Shown piece after piece: positions 25,314 through 35,000 of a stretch of 64,000 bases of DNA. The stretch is from Planctomycetota bacterium (GTDB taxonomy: Bacteria > Planctomycetota > J058 > JAJDCQ01), in assembly GCA_029260755.1 (NCBI GenBank), contig JAJDCQ010000049.1, positions 1 through 64,000 of the forward strand, in the 5' to 3' direction. Position 1 is the first letter of the stretch, and every line of letters starts with the position of its first letter. Both the position numbers and the translations under genes were made by a program. The notes under the pieces were generated by a model. That model was not told where the DNA came from, ran no database searches, and saw only the letters and a list, made by a program, of their open reading frames with translations.

Positions 25314-28193
25314 GTGACGTTCAAGGTCATCCTGTCATCGATCGACCCGAGCACGAGTCACCAGCTCGTGAGCGAGCTCGCGCGGCTGTTCTCTCTCGAG
25401 GAGCAGGTCGCCTCCGACATCAGCGGCGCCGCGCCCATCATCCTGATCGACAATCTCGACATGCCGACGGCGCTGGGCGTTCGCGAGCGGCTTCAGGCGA
25501 TGGTCGATCTCGGCGCGCGGTTGATCACGACCGACGACATCGTCGAGGACATCCCGCGGGTCAACTGGCCCGAGCTCCCCGAGATTGCGCGCGAGGTCCA
25601 GGCGGCCGCGGCCGCGGTCGCCGAGGCGGCGCGGGCGCCGGCGCCCGCGCCTCAGCCTCGGATCTACACCGATGTCGTCACGCGGCCGCGGCGCGACCGT
25701 CTGGCCGTCTTCGCCTGCCCCGACTGCGGCGCGCGCTTCGACGTCTCCCGGTCCGCGGGGTCGCCGCCGAGCGCGGCGGGCGACTACTCGGGTCCGGTCC
25801 GGACGCTCCCGGAGTCGGCGCGGACGCGTCCGATCTCCGATGATGATGCGCCGCCCGAGCCCGTCCGGGCGCCCGAGACGGCGCCGGGTCTCGCACCGGT
25901 GCCGGCTGGCTCGCTCGCGAAGACGCAGGCGAACGAGAGCGACACCCACATCGCGTTCGAGGGCGAGACGGCGCTCGCCGACGCCGGGCGCGAGGAGTCG
26001 GACGATCTCGTCGAGCCCGTCGACGACGCGCCCGACCCGGTCGATCTGCACGAAGCGCCCGAGGCGGCGACGCCCCCGCCGCCTCCCCAGCCCGAGCCCG
26101 AGCCCCAGCCCGAGCCCGAGCCCGAGCCCGAGCTGGCGCCGGCTTCGCAGGACAGGCCGGCGCCGTCGCTCAACGAGTCGCTCGACGACTGGATCAACCC
26201 GCCGCTCGACGACCTCGACGAGAGCCCCCTCTCCGACCTCGACGACGAGCCGATCGCCGACGACCCGGAGTCGGTCTCCGACGACGGGCCGATCGCGGAC
26301 GAGCCCGAGTCGGTCTCCGACGATGCGCCGCTCTCGGAGCCCGAGCCGGCCGCGCCGGCGCCCACGCCCGCGCCGGCGGGCCCGGTCAAGGGCGACGGCG
26401 GGCAGTTCGTCAGCAGTCGGCCGCTGTGGGGCTCGAAGAAGGAGGAGATCAAGCCGAAGTCCGACTTCGTGAGCAGTCGGCCGATGCCTGTCGTCGGACG
26501 AAGACAGACCGCCGAGGCGCCGGCGCCGGCCAGCCCCCCCTCCGATCCGGTCTTCGAGCCGGCGTCGTCGGACTCGGCTCGGTTCCAGGGGATCGAGCCG
26601 CTCTCCGAGAGCGGCAGCGCCGACGGGATCGTCCCGAACCCGGTGAGCGAGGCGGAGACGAAGCGGCGCAGCGGCGGCCTCGAGCCTATCTCGATGGCCG
26701 AGACGGTTCAGGAGATGAACCTCCCGCTCGAGAGCGACGACGATGCGCCGCCGCCGTTCCCGAAGCCGGTGCCGGCCGTCAGCAGCGGCAGCAACGAGAA
26801 TCTCCCGCAGGCGAGCAAGCTCCCGAGCGAGACCTCCGAGTATCGGCCGCCGGTGCTCGACGTGCAGACGAGCGACGACCTGCCGATCGACGCCCGGTCG
26901 CGGTCGGATGCGGGCGGCAAGCCGGTCCAGATCGGCCCGAGCTCGGATGAGTTCGAGCGGCTCTATGACTCGAAGTTCGACGAGGCGGGCGGCTCGAAGA
27001 AGAACGGCGGAAAGCCGCTCGGGAAGATGCCGGCTGGCCGGAGCGACGAGCGTCGGCCCAACGTGCGGACGCCGGCGCCGGCCGACCTCTCGAGCGACGA
27101 CTTCACCGAGGTCGCGCCGATCGACTTCGCCGACATCGACCGCGACCTCGCCGACCTCAAGAGCGACGACGACCTGCTCGCCTCGAGCGCCGTGTCCGGG
27201 AACCAGCCGCCGGCGAGCGACGACTTCGAGCCGCTCGACGCCGACGAGGCGCTCGAGATCATGCGGGGCGACAGCGACAGCGGCGGCGGCGGCTCGCGGT
27301 CCCGGCCGGCGCGGCCGAACGCGAGGCTCTCGCCCGAGAGCGGAGAGCTCGAGCCGCTCGATCCGTCCGAGGCGATGAAGATCCTCACCCGGAGCGGGAA
27401 GCAGCGGGTGGTGAAGCCCTCGGACATCGTGTCGTCGAAGGGCGCGGGGTCGGGTCGGAGCAAGGAAGAGAAGCCGAGGAGCAAGGGCAAGAAGGAGAGG
27501 GACAAGTCGAAGGCGCGCTCGGACAAGCTCATCGGCCTGTCGGCGTCCGACGAGGACTTCGACTTCCTCCAGAGCCAGGATCCCAACGACGTCGAGGACG
27601 ATCTCTTCTCCGAGACCGAGAACACCGACACGGTGCCGAAGCTCGAGGAGAAGGAGAAGCGGCGGACCGATCCGTTCGCGAGGTCGACGAAGCGGCGCGA
27701 GGGGAGCAGCGGGCGGAGCGGGAAGCGCGAGAAGACGAAGAAGCGCGAGCGGCCCGAGCCGTCCGAGAAGACCGAGAAGCGCGAGAAGACGAAGAAGCGC
27801 GAGCGGCCCGAGCGCGACCGCGAGGAGCGGAAGTCGGCCCGGACGTCGGGGCGGACGGAGCGCAGCTCGGCGCGGACCGAGAAGGGCTCGAGCCGTCGCG
27901 AGGGCGGAAGCGGTCGGAGCTCGAAGCAGGCGGCGCCCGCGGGAGCGGCGGGGGCGGAGGACGACTCCTACGGGCTCGTCCTGAGCCGGATCCCGAGCGA
28001 CGCGAAGCGCCAGCGGGCGGCGGCGCTGATCGCGGACATCAAGGGGATCTCGAAGGCGGAGGCGATGAAGCTGACCGACCGCACGATCATCCCGGTGCTG
28101 AAGGGCGTGGACAAGAACCTCGCCGACAAGCACCACCAGGAGTTCAAGAAGGCCGGAATCTCGGCCCGGGTGACGACGCGCCGAGTTCGCTAG
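25314..28193 (+). CDS. Large acidic low-complexity protein bounded by two L7/L12-like domains
   Basis: 959 residues from GTG 25314 (GGGAGAG 9 bases upstream; GTG 25296 is an alternative). Residues 1-75 (TFKVILSSIDPST, then IILIDNLDMPTALGVRERLQ, GARL) follow the pattern of the ribosomal L7/L12 C-terminal fold. Residues about 882-958 (YGLVLSRIP, IADIKGISKAEAMKLTD, VLKGVDKNLADK, KKAGISARV) follow it even more closely. Between them lies a CPDC motif near 135, a Pro/Glu run (PEPEPQPEP), repeated PESVSDD units, and a Lys/Arg/Glu-rich stretch near 800-865. The middle is almost certainly disordered. No function is known to me; L12-like domains recruit translation factors in ribosomes and otherwise act as protein-binding modules. 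The next gene is 40 bases downstream. Confidence 0.85.
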   Translation: MTFKVILSSIDPSTSHQLVSELARLFSLEEQVASDISGAAPIILIDNLDMPTALGVRERLQAMVDLGARLITTDDIVEDIPRVNWPELPEIAREVQAAAAAVAEAARAPAPAPQPRIYTDVVTRPRRDRLAVFACPDCGARFDVSRSAGSPPSAAGDYSGPVRTLPESARTRPISDDDAPPEPVRAPETAPGLAPVPAGSLAKTQANESDTHIAFEGETALADAGREESDDLVEPVDDAPDPVDLHEAPEAATPPPPPQPEPEPQPEPEPEPELAPASQDRPAPSLNESLDDWINPPLDDLDESPLSDLDDEPIADDPESVSDDGPIADEPESVSDDAPLSEPEPAAPAPTPAPAGPVKGDGGQFVSSRPLWGSKKEEIKPKSDFVSSRPMPVVGRRQTAEAPAPASPPSDPVFEPASSDSARFQGIEPLSESGSADGIVPNPVSEAETKRRSGGLEPISMAETVQEMNLPLESDDDAPPPFPKPVPAVSSGSNENLPQASKLPSETSEYRPPVLDVQTSDDLPIDARSRSDAGGKPVQIGPSSDEFERLYDSKFDEAGGSKKNGGKPLGKMPAGRSDERRPNVRTPAPADLSSDDFTEVAPIDFADIDRDLADLKSDDDLLASSAVSGNQPPASDDFEPLDADEALEIMRGDSDSGGGGSRSRPARPNARLSPESGELEPLDPSEAMKILTRSGKQRVVKPSDIVSSKGAGSGRSKEEKPRSKGKKERDKSKARSDKLIGLSASDEDFDFLQSQDPNDVEDDLFSETENTDTVPKLEEKEKRRTDPFARSTKRREGSSGRSGKREKTKKRERPEPSEKTEKREKTKKRERPERDREERKSARTSGRTERSSARTEKGSSRREGGSGRSSKQAAPAGAAGAEDDSYGLVLSRIPSDAKRQRAAALIADIKGISKAEAMKLTDRTIIPVLKGVDKNLADKHHQEFKKAGISARVTTRRVR
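26091..26132. repeat. Hexanucleotide repeat encoding Pro-Glu run
   Basis: CCCGAG units repeat about seven times, with one CCCCAG variant, encoding a PEPEPQPEP-type run in the L7/L12-like protein. Slippage could change its length without shifting the frame. Confidence 0.7.
27722..27813. repeat. 38-base perfect direct repeat inside the L7/L12-like gene
   Basis: Positions 27722-27759 and 27776-27813 are identical and spaced 54 bases apart, encoding two copies of KREKTKKRERPE. This points to a recent internal duplication in the basic linker. Confidence 0.85.
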
Positions 28194-28233
28194 GGGTCCG
28201 AGCGGCCAACCGGATCGGGGGAGCGGCGAAGCG

Positions 28234-29025
28234 ATGGCTATGTGTCCGTACTGCGGCGAGGAAGTCGACGACGACGCCGCGCAGTGCTGGAAGTGCGGGG
28301 CGTCGATCGCGGCCGACGCGAGCGACGACAAGACCGACTCGGACGACGGCGGGCTCGCCGTGCCCGACGACGACGATGAAGACGGCGGGCTAGCGCTCCC
28401 CGACGACATCGACGACGACGTCGCCAAGAGCAAGCCGAAGGTCCAGGTCCGCGAGTGTCCGCACTGCAACGCGCCGATGCCCAAGAAGCTCCACCGCTGC
28501 AAGGAATGCGGGCGGATGATGGAGGAGTGGGGCGTCGACGAGAGCGACGCCCGGGCGTGGAAGATGGGGTCGTGGGGCGTGATCCTCGCCGTGACCGCGA
28601 TCGCCGCCCTCGGGTTCATCTTCCTCGTGATGCCGAGCGGCGATGTCGAGCGGGTCTACGTCACCTACAAGTTCAGCCAGCTCGACAGCCTCGTCGGCCG
28701 GAGGAGCCGCGACGCGAACCGCCGGAACCAGACGTGGGAGAAGATCGACGGCAAGTTCATCGTCTGGGAAGGCATGGTCGTGGAGCGAATCGACGGCTTG
28801 ACCGACACGACGTTTCTCGTCAAGATCGACCCCTCGAACGCGAAGGATCTGCCCGATGTGAAGGTCACCTTCCCCTCGAGCACGAGCGACAAGGTGAAGC
28901 TCATCGGAAAGGACCAAAGCCTCCGCTTCGACGCCCGTCTCCTGAGACCGGGAGAAGACGAGAAGGTGGTGTTCGTCATGGACCACGCCGACCTTCCCAA
29001 AGAAGAAGGAACGGAAGGAAACTGA
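28234..29025 (+). CDS. Double zinc-ribbon membrane protein
   Basis: 263 residues. Two zinc ribbons: CPYC...CWKC at about 4-22 and CPHC...CKEC at about 73-90, separated by an Asp-rich low-complexity stretch. One membrane helix follows (WGVILAVTAIAALGFIFLVM, about 112-131), then about 130 residues with beta-rich character (VYVTYKFSQLDSL, TTFLVKIDPSN, KVTFPSSTSD) that would lie outside. There is no recognised enzyme motif. ATG 28234 has GGGGGAG 11 bases upstream. It follows the L7/L12-like gene by 40 bases, and the CPDC motif and Asp-rich style are shared, so they may work together. The tRNA gene follows 43 bases after its stop. Confidence 0.85.
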   Translation: MAMCPYCGEEVDDDAAQCWKCGASIAADASDDKTDSDDGGLAVPDDDDEDGGLALPDDIDDDVAKSKPKVQVRECPHCNAPMPKKLHRCKECGRMMEEWGVDESDARAWKMGSWGVILAVTAIAALGFIFLVMPSGDVERVYVTYKFSQLDSLVGRRSRDANRRNQTWEKIDGKFIVWEGMVVERIDGLTDTTFLVKIDPSNAKDLPDVKVTFPSSTSDKVKLIGKDQSLRFDARLLRPGEDEKVVFVMDHADLPKEEGTEGN

Positions 29026-29068
29026 GACGAGACAAGAGGTAGCGGGCCCCCCGCCGCCCCGACAACAC

Positions 29069-29140
29069 GCCAGCGTAGCTCAGCGGTAGAGCACCGCATT
29101 CGTAATGCGGCGGTCGCCGGTTCAAATCCGGCCGCTGGCT
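29069..29140 (+). tRNA. tRNA-Thr (CGT anticodon)
   Basis: 72 bases with a full cloverleaf: acceptor GCCAGCG/CGCTGGC, D arm GCTC...GAGC, anticodon stem CCGCA/TGCGG with loop TTCGTAA (anticodon CGT, threonine), short variable region, and T arm GCCGG-TTCAAAT-CCGGC. The discriminator base is T at 29140. The 3' CCA is not encoded. A 13-base-pair hairpin follows. Confidence 0.95.
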
Positions 29141-29151
29141 TTAACGCAACA

Positions 29152-29190
29152 AACGACGCCGCCCCGGGCCTGCCCCCGGGCGGCGTCGTT
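29152..29190 (+). terminator. Strong hairpin after tRNA-Thr, probable terminator
   Basis: AACGACGCCGCCC (29152-29164) pairs perfectly with GGGCGGCGTCGTT (29178-29190) around a GC-rich loop. It starts 11 bases after the tRNA and has A-residues on the left and a short TT on the right, so it could terminate transcription from either side. Positions 29191-29425 hold no gene I can support. Confidence 0.7.
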
Positions 29191-29425
29191 CATTGGCTCC
29201 ATCCGCGTTCTCGCGACGTGCTCTCGCGAGCGCCCGCGGACGGACAGCGCAACCTCCCCCACGCGGTCGCGCTCCTCGCCTGCCACGAGCTCTGCGCCGC
29301 CACGAACGCCGAGGCCGGAGCGAGATTCGCCGTGACCGGCTCGACGGTCCCCTAGACGGCGAAGAGGTTACCGAAGCGCGACCACTGCGGTGCGAGTAGC
29401 TGGCGTAGAAACCGAAGAGGGAACT

Positions 29426-29977
29426 GTGGTCTTGGGTCAACAGGACATGTGCACGCCAATTCGCTGGCTGGCGATCGTGGCAACCGCATCTACCGGCTTG
29501 GGAATCGCTGGATCGGGGGCCTATCTAGGCGGCGGCGAGGGTGTCTACCTACTTTGCATTGCGCTCGCGTACTCGATTGTCCTGCCGCCGCTCATCTTCG
29601 CATGCTCACGCATCCCCTCCAGACGCGCACGGTTCGGATGCTCGATCGCGCTCATGATCCCACTGGCCTCCTTCTTCATCGCGAACGCATGGGTGGCGCT
29701 ACTCACACGAGTGCACGCCGAGTCGATGGTGCCGAGAATCGAGGTGCGAGCGTGGAACGAGAGCGCGGATCTCTCGCAGGAGGTGTGGGTGGATGAGAGG
29801 ACCACTCTCTGTGTCTATCGCGTGACTCCCTGGGGCGCTCGCATTGGGGTATGGGAACGCGGAGAGCTGATTCAGGTGGTGGACCTCGAGCGCCGGGAAG
29901 AGGCATACCTGGTCACTGGAGCCACTTGGGTCCACTTTCAGACCTCGGGCGGGGGCATGGTCTGGCCCAATCGCTAG
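29426..29977 (+). CDS. Hypothetical small membrane protein
   Basis: 183 residues, not recognised. Three membrane helices are visible: WLAIVATASTGLGIAGSGAY, VYLLCIALAYSIVLPPLIF and CSIALMIPLASFFIANAWVA, followed by about 85 soluble residues with VRAWNE, EVWVDERTTLCVYRVTP and HFQTSG, probably periplasmic. GTG 29426 is chosen for its GAGGGA about 5 bases upstream; ATG 29447 is an alternative. Codon use is less GC-biased than the surroundings, and the gene sits just behind a tRNA, both hints of acquisition. There are no mobility genes beside it. Confidence 0.6.
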   Translation: MVLGQQDMCTPIRWLAIVATASTGLGIAGSGAYLGGGEGVYLLCIALAYSIVLPPLIFACSRIPSRRARFGCSIALMIPLASFFIANAWVALLTRVHAESMVPRIEVRAWNESADLSQEVWVDERTTLCVYRVTPWGARIGVWERGELIQVVDLERREEAYLVTGATWVHFQTSGGGMVWPNR

Positions 29978-30155
29978 TCGCCGACGCGTCGCACGTCGAC
30001 CTGGACGATCCGTAGTCGCCAGGGTCAGGCCCATGGTGCTTGCTGCTTGTTCTCGCGATGCTTGGCGACGACAGCCCCGAGGCCGGCGACACTTCGACGC
30101 GTCGGCGCCTGCTTCACGGCGAGGCAATCGAGAGTGTCGTGCGCCATCGGCGGCT

Positions 30156-30398
30156 CTAGGGAAGCGACCAGTAAAGGACCCACTCGCGCTTCGCCGCCTG
30201 GTTTCTGACGACGCAAGCGAACTGGGTGGCGTCCAGTCGGACCGCGTCGATCCGAATCCGATCGCGTGTTGGAAAGCGCTTGAGCTCCAGCACGCGCGCG
30301 TTCGCGAGATCAAGAATCCCAATCAGTGACTCATCGGTACGTGACCCCCCGCCTTGGATCATGACGTAGTGCCCGGGATCTTCGGCCCAGCGATTCAC
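30156..30398 (-). pseudogene. Gene fragment, similar to the fragment at 36047
   Basis: At most 80 residues from a GTG at 30398. The coding pattern (GFGHGYLSEVNRWAEDPGHY) clearly continues upstream of that codon to about 30460 without a start, so this is probably a 5'-truncated gene. Its GILDLANARVLELKRFP segment resembles GYIDLVAGKATLLKSYPP in the fragment at 36047-36445. Both look like the tail of a beta-rich protein. It lies directly after the stop of the lipoprotein gene at 30490, on the same strand. Positions 29978-30155 hold no supported gene. Confidence 0.45.
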
Positions 30399-30489
30399 CT
30401 CGGAGAGATAGCCGTGACCGAAGCCACGAGGACGCGAGTCCCGATCATGTGTGTTCCTCCCATCAAGTCGCGCGCCACGTGAGGCCGCG

Positions 30490-31818
30490 CTACGGCCCGA
30501 CGAGCGCCGCGTCCGCGTCCGACGTCGACGCCTGGACGAGCGCTCCGCCCTCGCGGTTCGTCTCGATCAGAGCGTCGAGGAGCTGATCGAGGGTCGTCGG
30601 CTTCTCGCCGGTCTTCGCGGATCGCAGCGGCTGGAGGACGTCGAGACGGTGCCGCTCGGACGACCAGGCGACGAGGGCGCTCCGTCCCTCGCGCGCGAGA
30701 AACGCGGTGAGGTCGGGTGTTCCGACCGCCGCCTCGAGCTCCGAGCGCCGGACCATCGTCTTGCCCTGAACGACGGCGAAGAGGGTCACGCTGCGCGCCT
30801 CGAGCCGCTCGAGCGCGCTGGCGATCTCGTCGAGCGCCCGGTGTCGATCGCCCTCGACGGCGAGCTCGATCCGGGCGCCCGCGACGTCGTCGACCCGGTC
30901 GACGAGACGTCCTCGCCCCTCGACGACCACCAGGACGTCGTCCTCCGGGCCGGTCCTCCGGGCGAGCGCTTCGAGGCCCGCCTGGAGCTCGTCCGGATCG
31001 AGCGCGGCCGCCGTGACCGCATGTCCGAGCAGCGCCAGCCCCTCGGGGTCGCGCAGGGCCGCGGCGACCTCGTCGGTGCGGTCGCTCACCACGAGCGCCT
31101 GGGTCGTCGAGCGGGTGATCGCCTCGGTGAACCAGTCCTCACGCGTCCGGGGCGCCAGGTTCTCGGCGAGGTCCACGGCGATCGCGTCGGCGAGGCGTCC
31201 CGCCGTCGCCGGGCCGAGGTGCGTCGCCACGGCCGCCCAGTTCTCCTCGTCGAGGTTCCACGACAGGAGGAGCTGGCTGAAGAAGTCCCAGCCTCGCTCG
31301 AAGTCGTCGAGGTCCTCGCGCGTCGTCACCGCGAGCGCCCGCTCGTAGACGACCTGGTCGGACGCGACCGCCGTCACCTCGACATCCACGGCCGCCCGGA
31401 GCTCGTAGGTCTCGTCGGCCACGAAGAACGCCGGGAACCAGGCGTAGAACCAGAGAAACGTGTTCGGCCACCACACGCCCGCGCGTCCGACGAAGCTCGC
31501 CTCGAGCCCGGTGACTCTCAGGGCTAGCACCAGGTCGGCGTCGCCGGAGCTCGCTTCGGCTGGATCCGACTCGATGCTCTCGAACAGTCCGATCAGCTCG
31601 AGTCGTTCGCGCGTCCGTTCGCGGACCGACCGGGCGAACTCGTTCGACTCGTAGGAGGCGGCGAGGCCCGTGCCATCGACGGCGGGCGCGAGGGCGAGGG
31701 CGTGCTCGACGGGGAGCGGAGCGCGCGAGAGCGTGGAGCCCGGATCGACGGTCGGGTGAGTGGCGCAGCCGCTGGCCACCCCGAGGACGACGAGTGCAGG
31801 GGCGAGAAGACGTTGCAT
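30490..31818 (-). CDS. Hypothetical lipoprotein
   Basis: 442 residues, function not recognised. The signal peptide ends in the lipobox GVASGC, giving lipidated Cys18. The mature N-terminal half has an outer-membrane-lipoprotein look: LVLALRVTGLEASF, YELRAAVDVEVTAVASDQVVYE, as in proteins that sum up variant CsgG/LpoB-like domains. The C-terminal half carries RTGPEDDVLVVVEGRG and VTLFAVVQGKTMVRR, which look like Rossmann-type strands but match no family I know. It is divergent from the propeller lipoprotein at 32048, with about 230 bases between them that should contain both promoters. A truncated gene fragment follows it. Confidence 0.75.
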   Translation of the reverse strand: MQRLLAPALVVLGVASGCATHPTVDPGSTLSRAPLPVEHALALAPAVDGTGLAASYESNEFARSVRERTRERLELIGLFESIESDPAEASSGDADLVLALRVTGLEASFVGRAGVWWPNTFLWFYAWFPAFFVADETYELRAAVDVEVTAVASDQVVYERALAVTTREDLDDFERGWDFFSQLLLSWNLDEENWAAVATHLGPATAGRLADAIAVDLAENLAPRTREDWFTEAITRSTTQALVVSDRTDEVAAALRDPEGLALLGHAVTAAALDPDELQAGLEALARRTGPEDDVLVVVEGRGRLVDRVDDVAGARIELAVEGDRHRALDEIASALERLEARSVTLFAVVQGKTMVRRSELEAAVGTPDLTAFLAREGRSALVAWSSERHRLDVLQPLRSAKTGEKPTTLDQLLDALIETNREGGALVQASTSDADAALVGP

Positions 31819-32047
31819 GAGCTGAACCTCACCGCGAAGCCTAGCACTTCACCGCTGGAGCCGGAAGTTGGATCTCGGGAAATCGACTCCGGCCTCCCGC
31901 CGCGGAGAGTCGCTCGGGGAATCCCCGTCGGCCCCGTGGGGCGTTGACCTCAGCGGCGGCGCCTTCCGAGAAGGTCCTTGTCGCGACCTCGGCCCGTCGG
32001 TCTACTGTCCGTGTTCGATTGTCCGTGTCGTCTGGATATTGCGACTC

Positions 32048-35000
32048 ATGGCCGCACGCTCTCTTCGCCTCCTCGCGCTGATCCTCGCGACCCTCGCTCT
32101 CACCGGAGCGACGAGCGGTTGCGGCGTCGTCATCACCGGCGTCGTGATCGCGGCCGCCGGAGGGGGCGGCGGAGGTGGCGGCGGTGGCGGTGGCGGCGGT
32201 GCGGGGGCGCCCGCGCCGAGGCCGTCACCTCGCCCACCGCCTCGGCCACCTCCACCACCTCCTCCGCCTCCGCCTCCACCGCCACCGCCCCCCGCGGCGA
32301 CGGACGTGAGCTTCACGGTCGACCCGAGCAGCGGTCCCCTCGGGGCGACGCTCGTGCCTGCGGTCGAGGTCACCGTCGTCGATGCCGCGGGTCAGCGGAT
32401 CGCCGGGGCGACCGACGAGATCACCGTCGCCATCGAGCCGAACGCGGAGGGCGCGCAGCTCCTCGGTACGGTGATCGTCTCCGCGGTGGATGGGGTCGCG
32501 CGGTTCACCGACCTCGAGGTCGACCGTCCGGGCGTCGGGCTCCGCCTCCGGGCGACCGCGGCCGGGCTCGATCCCGACGTCTCCGACCCGTTCGACATCG
32601 CCGAGGCCGCCGCCCTCGTGTTCACCCTCGACCCGCCCGGGTTCACCGCCGTCCGCGCTCCGTTCGCGGTCGAGGTGACCGTCGTCGACCTCGCCGGGCA
32701 GCGGGTCGTCGGCGCGACGAACAGCGTGACGGTGGCGCTGGCCTCGAACCCGGTCGGGGCGCAGCTCCTCGGCTCGCGGGTCGCCAACGCGGTCGACGGC
32801 GTCGCCCGACTCGGTGACCTGCGCGTCGACCGCGCCGGAACGTTCACCCTCCGGGCGAGCTCGGGCAGCCTCGCGACCGACGACTCGACCTCGTTCGAGA
32901 TCGTCGTCGTCGTCGACACGGCGATCCGGGTCGACCGGTTCGACGCGGCTCGCCGACGCGTCCCGATCGGCGCGTCGGTCCGCCTCGACTTCGCGTTCAG
33001 CGGGGGGCAGCCGACCGACGTCCTCCTCGAGCCCGGATCGATCGACCTCACCGGTCAGAGCTCGGTCGACGTCGTCCCCTTCCCCGAGACGCCGACGAGC
33101 GCCGATCCGCGGGCGGCGTTCAAGCTGCGAGCGACCGACCAGCCGATCGCCCAGGAGCAGGTCGAGCTGGCTCACGCGCGGCGCGCGGGCGGGCCAGGGC
33201 AGGACGTGCCGCGAGAGCTCGCGACCTTCCCCGACGGAACCTCGATCGCGAGCGGGTTCTTCCAGGGCCAGGCGGTGTTCGGGCCGGGTGAGGCGGCGGG
33301 AGCGAACCAGCTGGGCGAGACGACCGTGACGGCCGTCGGGGACAAGGACGTCTGGGTCGGTCGGTTCAACGAGGATGGCACTCTTCGAGCGGTGACCACC
33401 GCGTCGTGTACGGCAGCGATCTTCAGTCGTGTCTGCGCGACGTTCGCCGACGGAAGCTGCGTGATCGCCGGCGGCTTCACCGGTCAGGCGACCTTCGGTC
33501 CGGGCGAGCTCGCCGGACCGGGCCGTGCCGGCGAGACGGTCCTTCCTTCGACCGGCATGTTCCTCGCTCGTTTCAACGACGACCTCTCGCTCGCCTGGGC
33601 CGTTGGCGCGCCGGGGGCCGGAGGCGGCCTCGTCGATCGAAGCTACGGCGTCGCTGCGTGCCCCGATGGGTCGGTGGTCGTGACCGGACTGCTCGACGCC
33701 GTGACGACGTTCGGCGCGGGCGAGCCCGGTGAGACCACGCTGCCGTCCATCGGGATCTTCGTGGCGCGGTTCGCCTCCGACGGCTCGCTGTTGTGGGCGC
33801 GCCACGCCGCGGGGCCGCCGTCGGACGCGGTCGTGTTGAGCGCCGACGCGTTCGGAGACGGGAGCTCCGCGATCACCGGGTTCATCGGTGCCGGAGCGAC
33901 GGTCTTCGGCCAGGGCGAGCTGCCCGGCCCCGGACGAGAGGGCGAGACGACGCTCGCAGGGACCGGTCGCGAGGGTTTCGTCGCTCGCTACACCGCCGAC
34001 GGCAGTCTCGCCTGGGCGCGGCAGACCGAAGACGGCACGACTCAGGGTCAGAGCGTCGCGTTCGGACCCGATGGAAGTGTCGTCGCAACCGGGTTCTTCT
34101 CGGGCTCCCCGACCTTCAGTCCCGGCGAAGCGGCCGGGGTCGATACGGACGGAGCGACCGAGCTCGTGAGTCAGGGACGAGACGTCTACGTCGTGCGATA
34201 CACCGCGGACGGGCGGCTCGACTGGGCCCGCCGGGCGGGTAGCAGCGAGACCGACATCGGGGTGAGCATCGACGTCCTTCCAGACGGGACGCTCGCGGTC
34301 ACCGGTATCTTCCAGGGCGACATCACCTTCGGGCCAGGCGAGTTCCCGGCGCCTGGGCAGACCGGCGAGCTCCAGCTCTTCCGCGCTGGCGACGTAGATC
34401 TCTTCGTCGCTCGCTACGACGTCGACGGGCGGGTGACGTTCGCTCAAGGCGCGGGCGGATCTTCTCTCGACGAGGGGCACGGAGTGGGCTCGATCTCGGA
34501 CGGTCGAATCGCCCTCGGCGCGGCTTCCCGGAGCCCGGCCGTGACCCTGGGGGCCGGCGATCCCAACGAAACGACCCTCGCGACCGCGGGCGGCGACGAC
34601 ATCCTCATCGCCCGTTACGACCCCGAGAACTACCGCCTCGTCGAGCTCCTCCCCGGGCGGCTCGCGACCGCCCGGAGCGCTGGCGGCGATCAGAACGAGA
34701 CGGCCCACGCCGCGAGCGCGTTCCCGGACGCCTCGGTCGTCGTCGCGGGCGCGTTCGCCGGCGCGGCGACCTTCGGCGAGAACGACCCGAACGAGACGCT
34801 CCTCACCTCGCTCGGCACCGACGACGTCTTCGTCGCCCGCTACGACGCCGACGGACGTCTCCGGTGGGCGGTGGAGGGATCCGGCGCGGGCGCCGACGCG
34901 GCTCTCGCGGTGGCGGCCGCGCCCGATGACGGAGCGTTCGCGGCCGGGCGATTCTCGAGCGACCTGACCCTCGGGGCCGGCCTCCCGACGCAGGCGGACC

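Noticed and set aside
30025..30216. 63-residue minus-strand frame ending in APWA
   Set aside because: No recognisable domain, no ribosome site; could be a remnant but nothing supports expression.
31868..32047. Upstream extension of the propeller lipoprotein
   Set aside because: It would bury the signal peptide and lipobox inside the protein; ATG 32048 fits the export signal.
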